This document shows positions 21,876 through 34,798 of a stretch of 64,000 nucleotides of DNA, piece after piece (positions within the stretch are counted from its first letter, which is position 1; each line of letters begins with the position of its first letter). The DNA is taken from contig NC_080590.1 of the NCBI RefSeq assembly GCF_029962835.1, positions 64,726,001 to 64,790,000 of the forward strand. Reading direction: 5' to 3'. The DNA comes from Magnolia sinica. Lineage: Eukaryota; Streptophyta; Magnoliopsida; Magnoliales; Magnoliaceae. Below the pieces are notes generated by a model. That model did not search any database. It was given only the letters and a program-made list of their open reading frames with translations, and was not told where the DNA came from. The position numbers and the translations under genes are program-made.

Positions 21876-24800
21876 GTACCGCAATTTGAAATTTCAAAAG
21901 GAAATCGACATCTCTTCTCTACATCTTTTCCGTTCTTTCCTCCAATCGGCCGGTCGGTCGATCAGACCGTTAGGATCGTCCCATCATTTTTGTCGTCTAG
22001 AAAACAGCATCATCCTACGGATTTTCCGCCCAAGTGTCTAATTCGGTTGGGAAATTTGTATATTTTTGTTTATTTCATCCTAATAATTTAGGCTGTGTTT
22101 GGATGGCTGTAAGTTTTTTAAGGTGTAAGTAAGTTGCAGATAATCTTGTTTGGATATTAGTTGTAACTTAGTTTCTGTGTTTGGGTAGCCTGGAACTTAG
22201 TTATAAGTAGGAAGTTGTATATTCACACCAACTATAACTTTGAGTAGAGAATCATTTAAAAATCAAATTAACACATAAAAAAGCTTAAATAAAAATATGC
22301 CATCTTATTGAGCCCATCTAAATGAATAGTTGGGCCATTTTTTAGGCTAAACTAATAATTACTTGGGCAATAAAAGCAGGCCATGTATTCAAAATTCTTA
22401 CATGGTTGGTGATCCATAGCCCCACCATAATGTATGTGTTTCATCCACGCTGTCCATCCATTTTTTCATATCATTTTATGGCATGGGCCCAAAAATAAGG
22501 TAGATCCAAATCTCAAGTTGACCACATCACATGAAACAGTGTTGATTGAATGCCCACCATTAAAAACTTGGCGGCCATGAAAGTTTTGGATCAAACCGAT
22601 ATTTGATTTTTCCCTTCATCAATGTCCTTATGACATAATCAACAAGTTGGATGTCAAACAAACATTATAGTGGGCCCTAGGAGGTTTTTAATGATGGACA
22701 TTCAATTACTATTGTTTCCCTGTTGTGTGATCCACCTGATGTTTAGATTTGCCCCATTATTGGGATCAAGCCCTAAAATGATCTGGATAAATGGATGGAC
22801 AACGCAAATAAAACACATACAAGATGGTGGGCCCCACAGAGCACCAACTAGTAGCTATGTGGCTATAGCAGTGCCATAGCCAAACCGTTTCCGTCCAAAG
22901 CCCTGACACCAGATATAAAATAAAAAAAGAAAAAAAAACGATGAAGAGGGAAAAAATGAAGAAGCAAAAGAGGGTTTTAGGGCATCCCTCCTCTGGAGTT
23001 GGACGAAAGAGAGACTGCTGAGAGAGAGGAAGAATGCCACCTACCAGCTTCAATATAGGTAAACCTACCGGCGACCTCATCCTTCAAGAGCCTTCAATGG
23101 CCGCACATCCCTCCAATGCACCTGCGATTCTCCTAAGAAGTTTCGAATTTGAAATTTCAAACTGTTACCTGTAAGAAAGTTACAGGTAACTTGAAAAACG
23201 ACCTTTCTCCTTGTGAGATTTTCAGATCCTTTTCATGTAAGAAAGTTACAGGTTGAAAGAAAGTTACCTCAACCTGTAACTTTTCCTCCCCAAACACCAC
23301 TTGTAACTCACCTGTAACTTTTTTGCATTTTACAGAAGTAACATGCATCCAAACGGCCCCTTAGTTTTTGTTATCTTGTTTTGAAATCTGATGGATTTTT
23401 ACGTCGAACGGTTAGGATCGTCCAATCTTTTCCATCATCGAGGAAACTGCATAATTTGATGGGGTTTCTGCCCAAGTGTGTAATTTGTCTCGGTAATTTG
23501 TCTATTTTGTTTGGTTCATCTTTATAATTAGGTTTTTGATAATCATGTTTTTGAAATCTGATGGGTTTTATGCTGAGTGTTGTAATTCAGTCTGGAATTC
23601 AGGCTTTCTTGTTCGCCTCACATCAGGAAAGGGTTTTGGTGGTCTCTATTAGGAATTGGTGTTACTATGTAATTAGGTTTTCTGTCAACTTGTGTAATTT
23701 TTTGGTAATTCTGCATCGTTTGGCATGCTTTATGTCAATAATTAGTGTCAAAATATTATTCTTCTCAAAAGATGAGAAATTATAGGGTCCTGATGCATCA
23801 TAGCATGAATGGGTGTCCTTACATAGCAGTGGTTCTGTGATTCGGACCGTTGAGCTGATGGGCCATGGCATGGACGGAGGATGCGTCAAAGATCTTTCAA
23901 ATTGGATGCTCCTTAGCTGTCAGGTGTATCATGTTCTTTCCAAAACAAGGTTTTAAATTGGGCATATCAGGCATCGTCTCAGTCGCCACTGATGCAACGA
24001 TCGCCTCTATATTGGCTGTTTTGAGCAATACACAATCAGCCATATTGTTCAAGGGAGACATCGACATATTGGTGCAACCCAGTTATCGCGTCAATGAGAT
24101 TTCGACAGCCAAATCACAATGAAATGGACAAGAGTACACCTACAAGAATATTTGTGTAGCGAGGGAGAAATAACTTTATTAACATCAGGCTTCTCCTTAC
24201 AATACTTAAGAAAACTCACACAAAATTTTGAATGCCTACCTCCTTATAGACCCTAAATGAATCTTTAATGAAAATCTCTCCAACTATTAGATTGATTTAA
24301 ATCAATGTAATCTACCTAAGATGGAAATAAGCCTAATAATAGTAAAAATAAATCTGGAAATAATCCTTAAAATCTTCAATTGCATCTTGAAATCAGCCCT
24401 CATATCTTCCACAAATAGAAAAATGCATTTATTGATATTTAGGCCTCAAATCCATCAATAACAATCCAATCAGCACATATTGGGCCTTATGGTGGACCGT
24501 GGGCCTGCATCATTTCCCCCAAGTTGGAAATAACTTGACTCTAGCGAGTTGGACACTTCATACAAGTAGTAGATGTTTGGATTAAATCTTTTTAGTTCGT
24601 TACCTATGATCCATGTGCATTTAAAATATGGCTTTTTCTTTCATTTCACCAAGTATTACTTCTGTTGGCCCAATCAAGTGTCAGTAGTCTTCATACGTAA
24701 CACTTGGTCAACTTCTTCTTTCTTTTTCTTTAGGAGTTGTTTATTGACATCAATAATGACTTTATCTTGCACGTTAGACGCCTCACCTACTCGAACAAAT

Positions 24801-27800
24801 CCGCTACATTGTCATTTGGCAACTCGATCATATAGACATTGTCACCTAATTTCTTGACTCGACATGGACCAATCGTCAAGCCAAATAAGTTTGCAAGTGG
24901 TGTAGGCCGTTGATCTATATTTTGCCTCAGCACTTGACTTGGCAACCACATTTTTCCTCTTACTTTTCCAAGAAACCACTTAAAAAAAAAAAAAACAAAA
25001 AAAAACAATGATGGGTTTTATTGCGTAGAGGCCAAAGGCCTAAAGAATTACAAGAAGAAACACACGAAAATGAAAAAAAGCAGAAACTACAAATCAATTC
25101 AACTTTCACCAAGCTGATTTGCCACAATTGCCTTAGATTCGATAGCCCAATCCTATTCCCTGATATGCTCTTTTACCAAAATACCAACCTGTTCTGAAGA
25201 TCTTTTCCAATTCCTGAAAACGCGATTGCCCCTTTCCATCCATAAAACCTAAATCTCGGTCAGTAGACATAGGCGTCATGTCATATATTCTTTTCTATCT
25301 TTCCTTTACCCCCACCATGCCAAGAACGAAATAGAGATTCAATAGTACCCAACAAGAATAACCGCCCAAAGCATTGTTGTAAAAGCAAAGTGGATGAAAA
25401 GGTGGTCAACCGATTCCTCATCTTGGTAGCACATAAGACACATGTTCAGAAGAATCATTCCCCTCTATGCAAATTGTCGACCATTAGGACTTTGTTTTGT
25501 CCCATTAACCACGATGGTGCTGTATGATTGACCTTGGTACTAATTGAACCGCCACGGATCCTCTGGTAAAAAGAGTAAATTGTGAACCTAGATTTTTTTG
25601 AGATGAAGGGGGAGCTCCGTATCTCCTAAGATGAGCTATATGATTTTGACATCGGTACTAATTGAACCGCCATGGATCCTCTGGTAAAACGAGTTAATTG
25701 CGACCTAGATTTTTTTGATAGCCACCTCAACGAGTCTCTTTGTAGAATTTGTGGCCAAACTTTCTCCAACAAGATCAACAATATCAACGATTCCTTAACC
25801 TCTTCCTCATTTAAATTCCTAACCCCAAATAACTTCCTTGCCATGGATAGAAAAGCATCTTGCAACTGACATATTAACCTCTAGTGATATCCCTGCTAGG
25901 AGGGGAAACATCTCCCTTAATTTACTACCACCGGCCAAACATCCTCTCAAAATCTAATCCCCTCACCATTACCCAAGTGAAACCCCACCCCTTCTAAAAG
26001 CATGTTTTTTAACGTGGACACCCCTTTCCATAGAGACGAGGCCTTATGCAAAGATGATTCATTGATCCACACTCTTGAAGACCATACTTCATACCCACTA
26101 CTTCCCTCCATAAACTCCCTTCTCTAACCCCAAATGTCCACACCCACTTACCCAAAAGCGCTAAATTCATCTCTCCCAAAACCTGAAGACCGGCTCCCCC
26201 TTCATCTCATGATTTACAAACGTATCCCACTTCATGAGATGAAACTTATCACTCTTCTGAGTTCCGCCCCTCTCCACATAAAATCCTTCCTAATTTTCTC
26301 GAGCCTATCCACCACCCCTTTAGGACATTTAAATTAGGACATATAGTAAACGGGTAAATTTGCCATCACTGCCTTTATAAGTGTAAACCTTCCACCCAAA
26401 GACAAGTGCTTCCTCTTCCAACATGATAATTTCCTTTCAAATCTCTCGATGACTTTGTCCCATAGATGTTTGGCCATCTTCTCTATACATAAAGGTAAAC
26501 CTAGATATGTTGTCAGAAATGATCCTTCCTTACATCCATAATCATTGTGAATGAGGATAAAGCCACTCCCAATAACTCGCTATTGCCAGAGTTTACCTTA
26601 AGACTTGATACTGCCTCAAAACAATGAATAATCATCCGAAGATTGTCAACCTCCACTTCATTTGCCTCAGACATTAGTAACGTGTCATCCCTTAAACTAG
26701 ACCCGCTGCAACACCTTTATTCATCATTCCACTCAAAGCCTCCATTATCACCACAAATAGATATGGCGATAAAGGCTCCCCTTGCCGTAGCCCTCTTGAT
26801 GCTTAGAAGAAACCATTTAGAGATCCCTTTTTCAAAATTGAGAATTTTGCTATTTTAATACATACTCAAATCCATGATCGCCATTTTTCTCCACACCCCA
26901 AACAACCCAACATGTAGTTGAGGAAGTCCCAATCCACATTATCGTATGCTTTTTCAATGTCTAGTTTGCAGATAACTCCCTTCCTACCTTTCTTGTGATA
27001 AGAATCGATAACTTTGTGAGCAATCAGTATACTATCTACAATTTGACAACCATCTACAAAAGCCTCTTGAGACTTGGATATTACTTTTTCTATTAAGTAT
27101 CACTTCTCAGAATCTAGAAGCTAGAAATTTGATCAAGATCTTATATGGACTCCCCAAAAGACTTATCGGTCTAAAGTCTTTCAAACTTTCTGCCCATTCC
27201 TTCTTAGAGATTAGGGCTACAAACGTGGCCCCCAACTCCGCCACAATTACTCCTTTTTCATAAAATTTGTTAACAAATGCAATTACATCTACGTTTAACA
27301 GATCCCAAAACTGTTAAAAGAAAGCAATTGGGTAGCCATCCAGGGCCAGGCCCAGGGCTTTATCACACCCCAAATCCACAATAGCCGCCTCAATTTCATT
27401 AATTGTAAAAGCTCCCTCTAGAAACTTGGCCATCTCCCTCGAAATAGAATCAAAATGAAGCTTGTCAAGTGTTGGTCTTACCCATTCTTTCCGAGATAGT
27501 AGGTCTTTATAGAAATTAGCTATTGATGTCCACACTCTTGCTTCCCCCTCCAACCTTTCCCCCTCAACCTCCCCACTTGATATTTGTTACACCAAGCTTG
27601 CTCACTAGCTATCGCAGGAAAAAATTTCTTATTTTTGTCCCCTGCCTCTAGCTAAAGAGCCCTTGAGTGTTGCCTCCATTTAATTTCTTCCTCCTTAAGT
27701 CTCGCATTAAATATTGCCTTATAGATTTCTCCCCACGCCCTTTCTTCATCTAAGAGCCCACTATCCTCCTCTTTAATATCGAGCCTTTGAATTTCTTGCA

Positions 27801-30800
27801 ATATCTTTTGAGACTCTTCCTCCCAATTTCCCATAACCTCTTTTTTCCAAACATTAATTTTCCCCTTTAGCAATTTCAGTTTCCAAAAAAGTGAAAAACC
27901 TGCCCCACCCCTGACTGAAAAGGATTGCCACTATTCATTACCTTATCTGAAAAATCTTCGATTTCTAGCCAAGCTAGCTCAAATCTAAAATGACGGGGCC
28001 CCCAATCCTCCTCTTCCATTTCCGAAATGATCTGATAGTGATTGGAAACTGGTCTGGGCAAGCCTCTTTGAAAAACTAAGGGGTATCTTTCCAGCCACTC
28101 TACTGACAACAGGAATCGATCCAACTTTGATTTGACTGCCCTCACCTCATTATTTGACCATGTAAATTTGACGTCTCCCATAGGTATATCTACCAACTCA
28201 TTTTTTCGTATCCATTCCGAGAAATTCCTCATACTTTTGGTGCAGTGACGAACACTTGATTTTTCAAAGGAAAATCTGATTACATTGAAGTCTCCTCCTA
28301 CTACCCACGACAATTCCCATTAACTTTGACATAAATCCAATTCAGCCCATAGAAATTGCTGTAAACTCGGTCTATTTGGCCCATACATGGTCGTAGAAAC
28401 CCACCTAAAATCTAAGGCAACCTCTTTCAGCACTACTGACAAAGATTAAAGTGTATTGCCCCTCCCAACTGTCTTCCTTTACCCATAATTTAGAGTCCCA
28501 AATGATCAAAATTCCACTAGCTGAACCATCCGCTTTTGATGCCAGCCTATCCTTAAATTTCCCTTTCCACAGAATTCACTATGCACTGCTCCACTGACTG
28601 TTACTCTCTTTCCTGGAAAACAACTAATTGAGCCTTGTAACGTTTACATATTTCCCTCACTTGTAACCTCTTTTGCAAGCATCCCAGGCCTCAAACATTC
28701 CGGCTAGTTATCTTCATGGAAGGACTTTACTTGCCCCTTTCCTTTTGTAGGTCTCTTCTCTTTCTTTTGCAACTCCTGGTTCACTTCTGAAAGGGGATTT
28801 TCCAGAACCCTGCTAGGATTGGAGGCCTGACCTTTTATAGGTCTCCCGCTCATTAGGTGGGTTGGTAGAGACTGTAGTGTGTGTGAGTGATCCAGGGTTC
28901 AATCCCTGGTAGTGTTACCTTTCAAAAAAAATTGGAGGCCTGACCGTCAATTACTACTCAACCTCTATATTCCACAAATTCAAACAATTCTGCATGGTCC
29001 TTTGGCCTGTCTCCGACGGTAACCCCAACCATATGTGCTATCTGCACCACTACTCTTTTCACACTCTTCATCCGTTGTGCCACTGTGATTTTGTTAACCA
29101 TCCTCTGCTGATACTCTGAATCTGCCATAACCACACTCTTGAGAAACCCTTGCATTCATTCCTTTAGCTGTTATCACAGACTGATTAAGCTCCCTTGTCA
29201 CGCCCCTTTCCTACTCCCACAATTCTTTTGACACGATAACAATCGACACCTCTTCGAGTGTCTCGTCTTTGTACAGAAGAAACTGATGGCTCTGCGCATC
29301 TATCAATCTGCATACCTGGAACATAGCCACGAACTGATTGTTGCACTTCGTAGCTCCCTTCTACCTCATCGAGTTCCTCTTGGTTCTCGCTTGCTGAAAT
29401 GAGAAACTTTGAACACTGTGACCTCTACTCCTTTTTTTGTAAGAAACCATAGTCGACGAAGAACAGTAATAAACAGACCAGCGGAACAGTATATAATAGA
29501 TCCAGGCGCATGCCATTACTAAAGACGTCACCCACCTATGCAAGGTTAAACACGTGCGTTGCTCCCCCTTGTGTGAGTAACATTGCCACACCGTCACCGT
29601 GTGGAGAGAAGCCGATATTTGGAAAATAATTCAAAACTTCAAATTTTCTTTTAAAAATTCCCTCTCGACTTACGTCAGCAAACCATGCGTCCTCTTTACA
29701 TCTTCCTATCTTAAAGCCTAATACCGCCTTACCACGACGTGTCAACTAATCATACCTTATGACTTCACCAACCCCTTTCTCGAGATGGCCACCCTCTGCC
29801 ATGGCAGCTCGTAGCAAGCCATTACGTCATTGCATCGACGTGTCAGCCCCTCATGTAAGCAACTTTCTCCATCATCTTTTCCTCCAATGAGCATCTTACA
29901 CCTAGCAAACTCTTCATCCAGTACTCCACTAGAGAATAGGTTTGGTGTACCTTCTTCTTCATTGCACTCCTTCGCCATTGACGACGAGCTAGAGCAATTT
30001 GCTTCTTTGTCAATCCCCCATTCTTGGCCTTCCCTCTCCAAGTTCAGACAAACACTATCATTCCCGATTCTAATGCGAATGTGGTATGGAGTTGCTTGTG
30101 ATTTTTTCCTTCGGACACAAAATCTGGCAAACCGGAGTTGTTTGCAATTATTTGTTTTCAAGTCGACCTCCACAACCATGTCGAAACAATCCCCGATTTC
30201 CATAAAAACTTCGTTTATCCATAATTCCAAAGCAAAGTTCCAGATATGAATCCATATATCTTCCCATCCGAACACAAACTAGTTCTCCTAGTATTGAATC
30301 CTTCTCACTGTGTCGCCTCGGTTGAGATTGCATGACATGAAGAAACGATTAACCTCCTCTTTTGAGTAAATAGAAACCCATACTGCATCTTCCCTTAAGA
30401 CATCATTGTGTGATCATCCTTTTCTAGATTACAATTCTCATTTAACCAAAAACTCATCTCTGCCTTAATGATCCCCGTGTTCAGTGACAATACAAAACTA
30501 AACTCAAGTTCCTTGCAAGAATTATCTAACACTTCTTGAGAGATTCTGATTTCTGACCCTTCCACTGTTTCTTCCCTCCATACCCCTCTTTCTTGTGACT
30601 TTTGACTAATTTCCCCTTTCTCTATCCTCTGAGGGATCCCCTTGCTTTCATGACCAGGAGGCTTTACCCGCGCATCTTTATAAGATCGGTTATCAATCTC
30701 CCCTACCGGTTCCCTATCTAACCTTCCCTTCCCTTTCCCCAAACCTAGATCCATCCTCTGCCTATTTCCTGCAACAATATTACTTCCCACCTTTGCTCCA

Positions 30801-33800
30801 ACTTCCTTTTGTCTTTCACCTTCCCTGTTCTTTACCTCAAGGCCAAACCGGGCTTTCCAAACACAATTTTTGGCCTTTGAACCTTTCACCATTCAATAAC
30901 TTTATTGCCTTCTGCACCTCTTCTTCCCGACTCATTCACACAAAGGCTAAACCACGATATTCAGCAAAGTACCAAGCACAAGGAATAATCATAACCATCC
31001 CTACTCGACCAAACACATGCTCAGAATTGATCAGGAGCCATCCTGCCGAAAACCCAACTACATACCGCGTCGAGAACTCTGTGAGATCAGAAGTTGCTAT
31101 AGAGCCCTCCAAGAAACCACGTTGCCACAAGGAGAGTACAATAACCTGTAGTCGACCGTCTGTCATATCTTGGCCCTACATAATCTGCATCGGAATAACT
31201 ATTTGGAGATAAGCATGAGACCTATATAAGATACCTTGCTCAGTTTACCCACCTAGGAATTCTCATGATTGTAGCTAAATGTGGGGCTCCTCGATTTTGC
31301 ATAATTCGACTAACATGCTAACGGAAAAGGCAATATCAGGTCTTGTAACGGTCAAATAGATGAGCTTACCGATAAGCCTTCTATACATACTAGGGTTTGC
31401 CAATACTTCTCCTTCAAGCTCAAGTCTGAGTTGAGAATCCATTGGTGTTTCTGCTAGCTTGGCACCTAGCATACATGTCTCTTCTAGTAAGTCATAGACA
31501 TTTTTTCTTATATAAATTTATTCCAGCTTAGGATCTAACCACTTCAATGCTAGAAAATATTAAAGAAGACCAAGATCTTTTATTTGAAACTGAGATTGAA
31601 GATGCAACTTCAACATCTCAATACCCTCAAAGTCATCACCTATCATTATAATATCATCCACACGTCAAGGTGTTTCGTATCCGTTACGATACGCCCATAA
31701 AGGTTGATACATATAGGTAATTGCCATGACCGTTACGTGATACGAGGGTGAAACAGGGCGGTTGGTTTTCTGGGACTGTATTGGCCGTTACAGTGGTCGT
31801 AAAGGCCGTTACGGGGCATAACGACCGTTACCACCATAATAGTCGAAAAACCACCACCTTTTTTCTTTTTCTTGTTTTTCTATTTAAATTCATTTTTCTC
31901 CTCATTTTTTTCACTTTTCTCATTCCAAAAACTCTCTTAGATCATTTTACAACAGATTTCAACCACTCTTACTATAGTTCTTAAGATTAAAATCGTAGAT
32001 TAAAATAATTTGAGTGAATAGAAGCTCTGAGGGATTTATTTTTTTCAAAAAATTGGAAAAGTAGCATTTATGCCTTTTTAATGATTTCTAATTCTAATGC
32101 TTGATTGTGATGTTAAATATTAGAGACATATAATCATGTTCACAAATTCACTAAACAACTCAATACAACAATCTCACCAAAGTGGACCGTTACACTACCA
32201 TAAACATGTTCAAAACAAAAAATGAATACATGTTTGGAATATTTACATTATTATATATTTTCTAAATATTTTTTCAGATTTTTTTGAGCAAAAGAAAATT
32301 TTCAACCGTTACGGGGGTCGTAACGGTCATTACGCCCCCGTATCTGCCATTACAACTGATTCACGTATTGGTAATGGTGGTGACCGTTACTGCCACCGTA
32401 ACCGATACGGAATACCTTGCCACACGCACAACGAGGATAATATAGCCAAATGTGGTATGATTTGAGAATACTGAGTGATCTATTGTACTTCTCTTCAGCC
32501 TATACGATACCACCACACCACTAAACTTCAAACCAAGCTCGCGGTGATTGCTTCAATCCATATATAGATTTCTTTAACTTGCACACTTTAAATGTCTCCC
32601 CCTAAGCAACATATCTGGGAGGTTGCTCCCCATAAGGTTCTTCGTGCAATTCCCCATGCAAAAATGCATTCTTAACCTCTAGCTGAAAGAGGACTAATCA
32701 CGATTTGTAGCAACGGATATAACAATTTGAACCGAATTGAGCTTGGCCACCAAAGTAAATGTATCTAGATAATCTACTCCATAAACTTAAGTATATCCCT
32801 TGGTAACTAGCCTAGCTTTGTAATAACAATTAATTTGTTAGGAAATTTTTACCGTGTAGACCCACCTACACTTAACTGGTGTCTTACATGATGGCAGGTC
32901 TCCCACATATCATTGGAATGCATGACACTCATCTACTCATCTATAGCCCTTTTTCCAATTTTCATCCAACTGACAAGGCAAGAGAAAACTTCTTATACTT
33001 TATGGAGAAGTGGTCAAAAGCAACAAAATTGGAGATTTGATAAGAGACACATGAACGCTTGTCTTTACAAATCGCAATGGGGAGATTATTGCCATCCTCT
33101 ATGGACTCGGAAAGAGGGAGAACCTCATTGGATGCAGAAGCCAATGGTATGGATTGAGAGGAAATAGTCTATGATACTTGTCTTTTCTCATTTTTCTATA
33201 ATATGTCTTCGTAAAATCCTTTCGGGATGGGAGTTCCTCGATATAAGAATTTGGAGGGAAAACATTTGGTAAAGGAACCTCCATAGGCACCACTTCTACA
33301 ATACGTTTGGTTTTACCATAGAACAGGACATTCAAAGAAGGTGATGTCAGTTGACACAAAGTGCTTTTTAAGGGAAGGACAATAGCACTGGTAACCTTTT
33401 TTGGTACTAGAAAATCTCATAAATATGCATTTTACAGTATGAGGTGCAAGTCTATTTTGACCAGATTCAAGCTAATGAAGACAACAAGTACAACCAAACA
33501 CCTTTGGGGGAAAAACTGGCCGATTAGGAAATAACAATGAGAATGGTGTTTTACCATCTAAATTTGACGAGGGCATCTTGTTTATCAAATGACTTGTAGT
33601 AAGAACTGCACCACACTAATAAAATTGTGGAGCATTCATTTTTAACAATAAAGCACAATAAGTTTAATCAAATGTCGATTCTTGCGCTCAGTCATTCCAT
33701 TATGTTGTGGTGTATAAGCACAAGAAGTTTGATAAATAATACTTTGATTTTGTACATAATTTTTAAAAATCCCGAGAAACAAATTTCAAAGCATTATCAA

Positions 33801-34751
33801 ATCTAAACATATACAAATTTGCACCAAGTTTTTATTTCATTATGAAAATTTTGAAACACATGAAAGACTTCTATATTTAATAAGATATAAACCAAGCCAT
33901 CTTGAAACAAATCATCAATAAAAGACAGTACTTAAAACATAGTAAGCTAGGAACAGGAGCCGATCCCCGCTCATCACAATGAACTAATTTAAAAGGAACA
34001 TCACTCTTAATATCGACCATAGATGGAAAATGAGATATATGATGTTCACTCAACTGTCACTTTTCTCATTCTAAATTCAACATCTTGGGAAGGGATGGAA
34101 CAAGAGTCTGTAATTTTTAGAGAGATGGATGACCTAAACGACGATGCCACTAAATTGTTGGACTCTCATGAAGCACTATAACACCTGCTTATTCCTTCTC
34201 CAAATAATACAGACCATTTCTCTCACGACCTCGTCTTGAGGTCCTGAAAAACACAATAGGAAGGAAAGAATGAGACAGAACAATCTAAATATTGTCAGCT
34301 TACTAACAGATAAAAAGACTAAAAAGGGTATTTGAGGGCATACAAGATAGAAGATATAAATACAAATGTATTGGATTGAGCAGTACCCAATCTAACAACA
34401 ATGGACAAGTTGTTATTTGCCAAAGTAATATATATTTAACGAGATATGATGAAGAGAGAAAAAGAGCTATTCACGCAAAATATGATCCAACACCCTAGAA
34501 TCGATGACCCATGGAGAAGAAAGAGATGACAAGCGGCACATTTTACTTGTTTAAGCCAAAGTGAGTGTAAAGGAGGAATGAACTATATTAGATATAGAGC
34601 CATTAGATGAGAGAAACTGCGCATATTCTTCTTACTAATATTTGACGGAGTAGGCGAGGTGAGTTTCCCATCGGCATAAATTGAAATTACATGGAATGGG
34701 ATACCACAACTATGTGTGGAAGCTTGGCAGAGCTAAGGAATGATGACTATG

Positions 34752-34798
<47 letters not shown>

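Larger units (their letters stand above)
24979..31110 (-). mobile_element. L1-type LINE 1, near full length but decayed
   Basis: Minus-strand LINE in intron 1. From its 5' side: ORF1 with an RNA-recognition motif (~31040-30860) and a DUF4283-type segment (~30290-29960), endonuclease (~28730-27990), RT (~27560-25870), and the Cys/His zf-RVT segment (~25560-25380). The 3' end reads caataaaacccatcattg on the minus strand and then a T-rich tail (opposite strand A-run at 24979-25003). Every domain carries stops or shifts. Its 5' end abuts the copia RNase H without a visible target duplication. A SINE is inserted at 28833-28930. Confidence 0.85.

Noticed and set aside
22400-22850. microRNA precursor hairpin
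   Set aside because: The near-perfect ~200-bp arms recur in several places with the same core; this is a repetitive foldback element.
28850-28915. Functional tRNA gene
   Set aside because: A- and B-box-like words are present, but there is no complete cloverleaf, and the A-tail plus 15-bp duplication identify a SINE.
29830-30249. 139-aa + strand open frame
   Set aside because: Antisense to the LINE 1 ORF1 (DUF4283-type) text; shadow frame.
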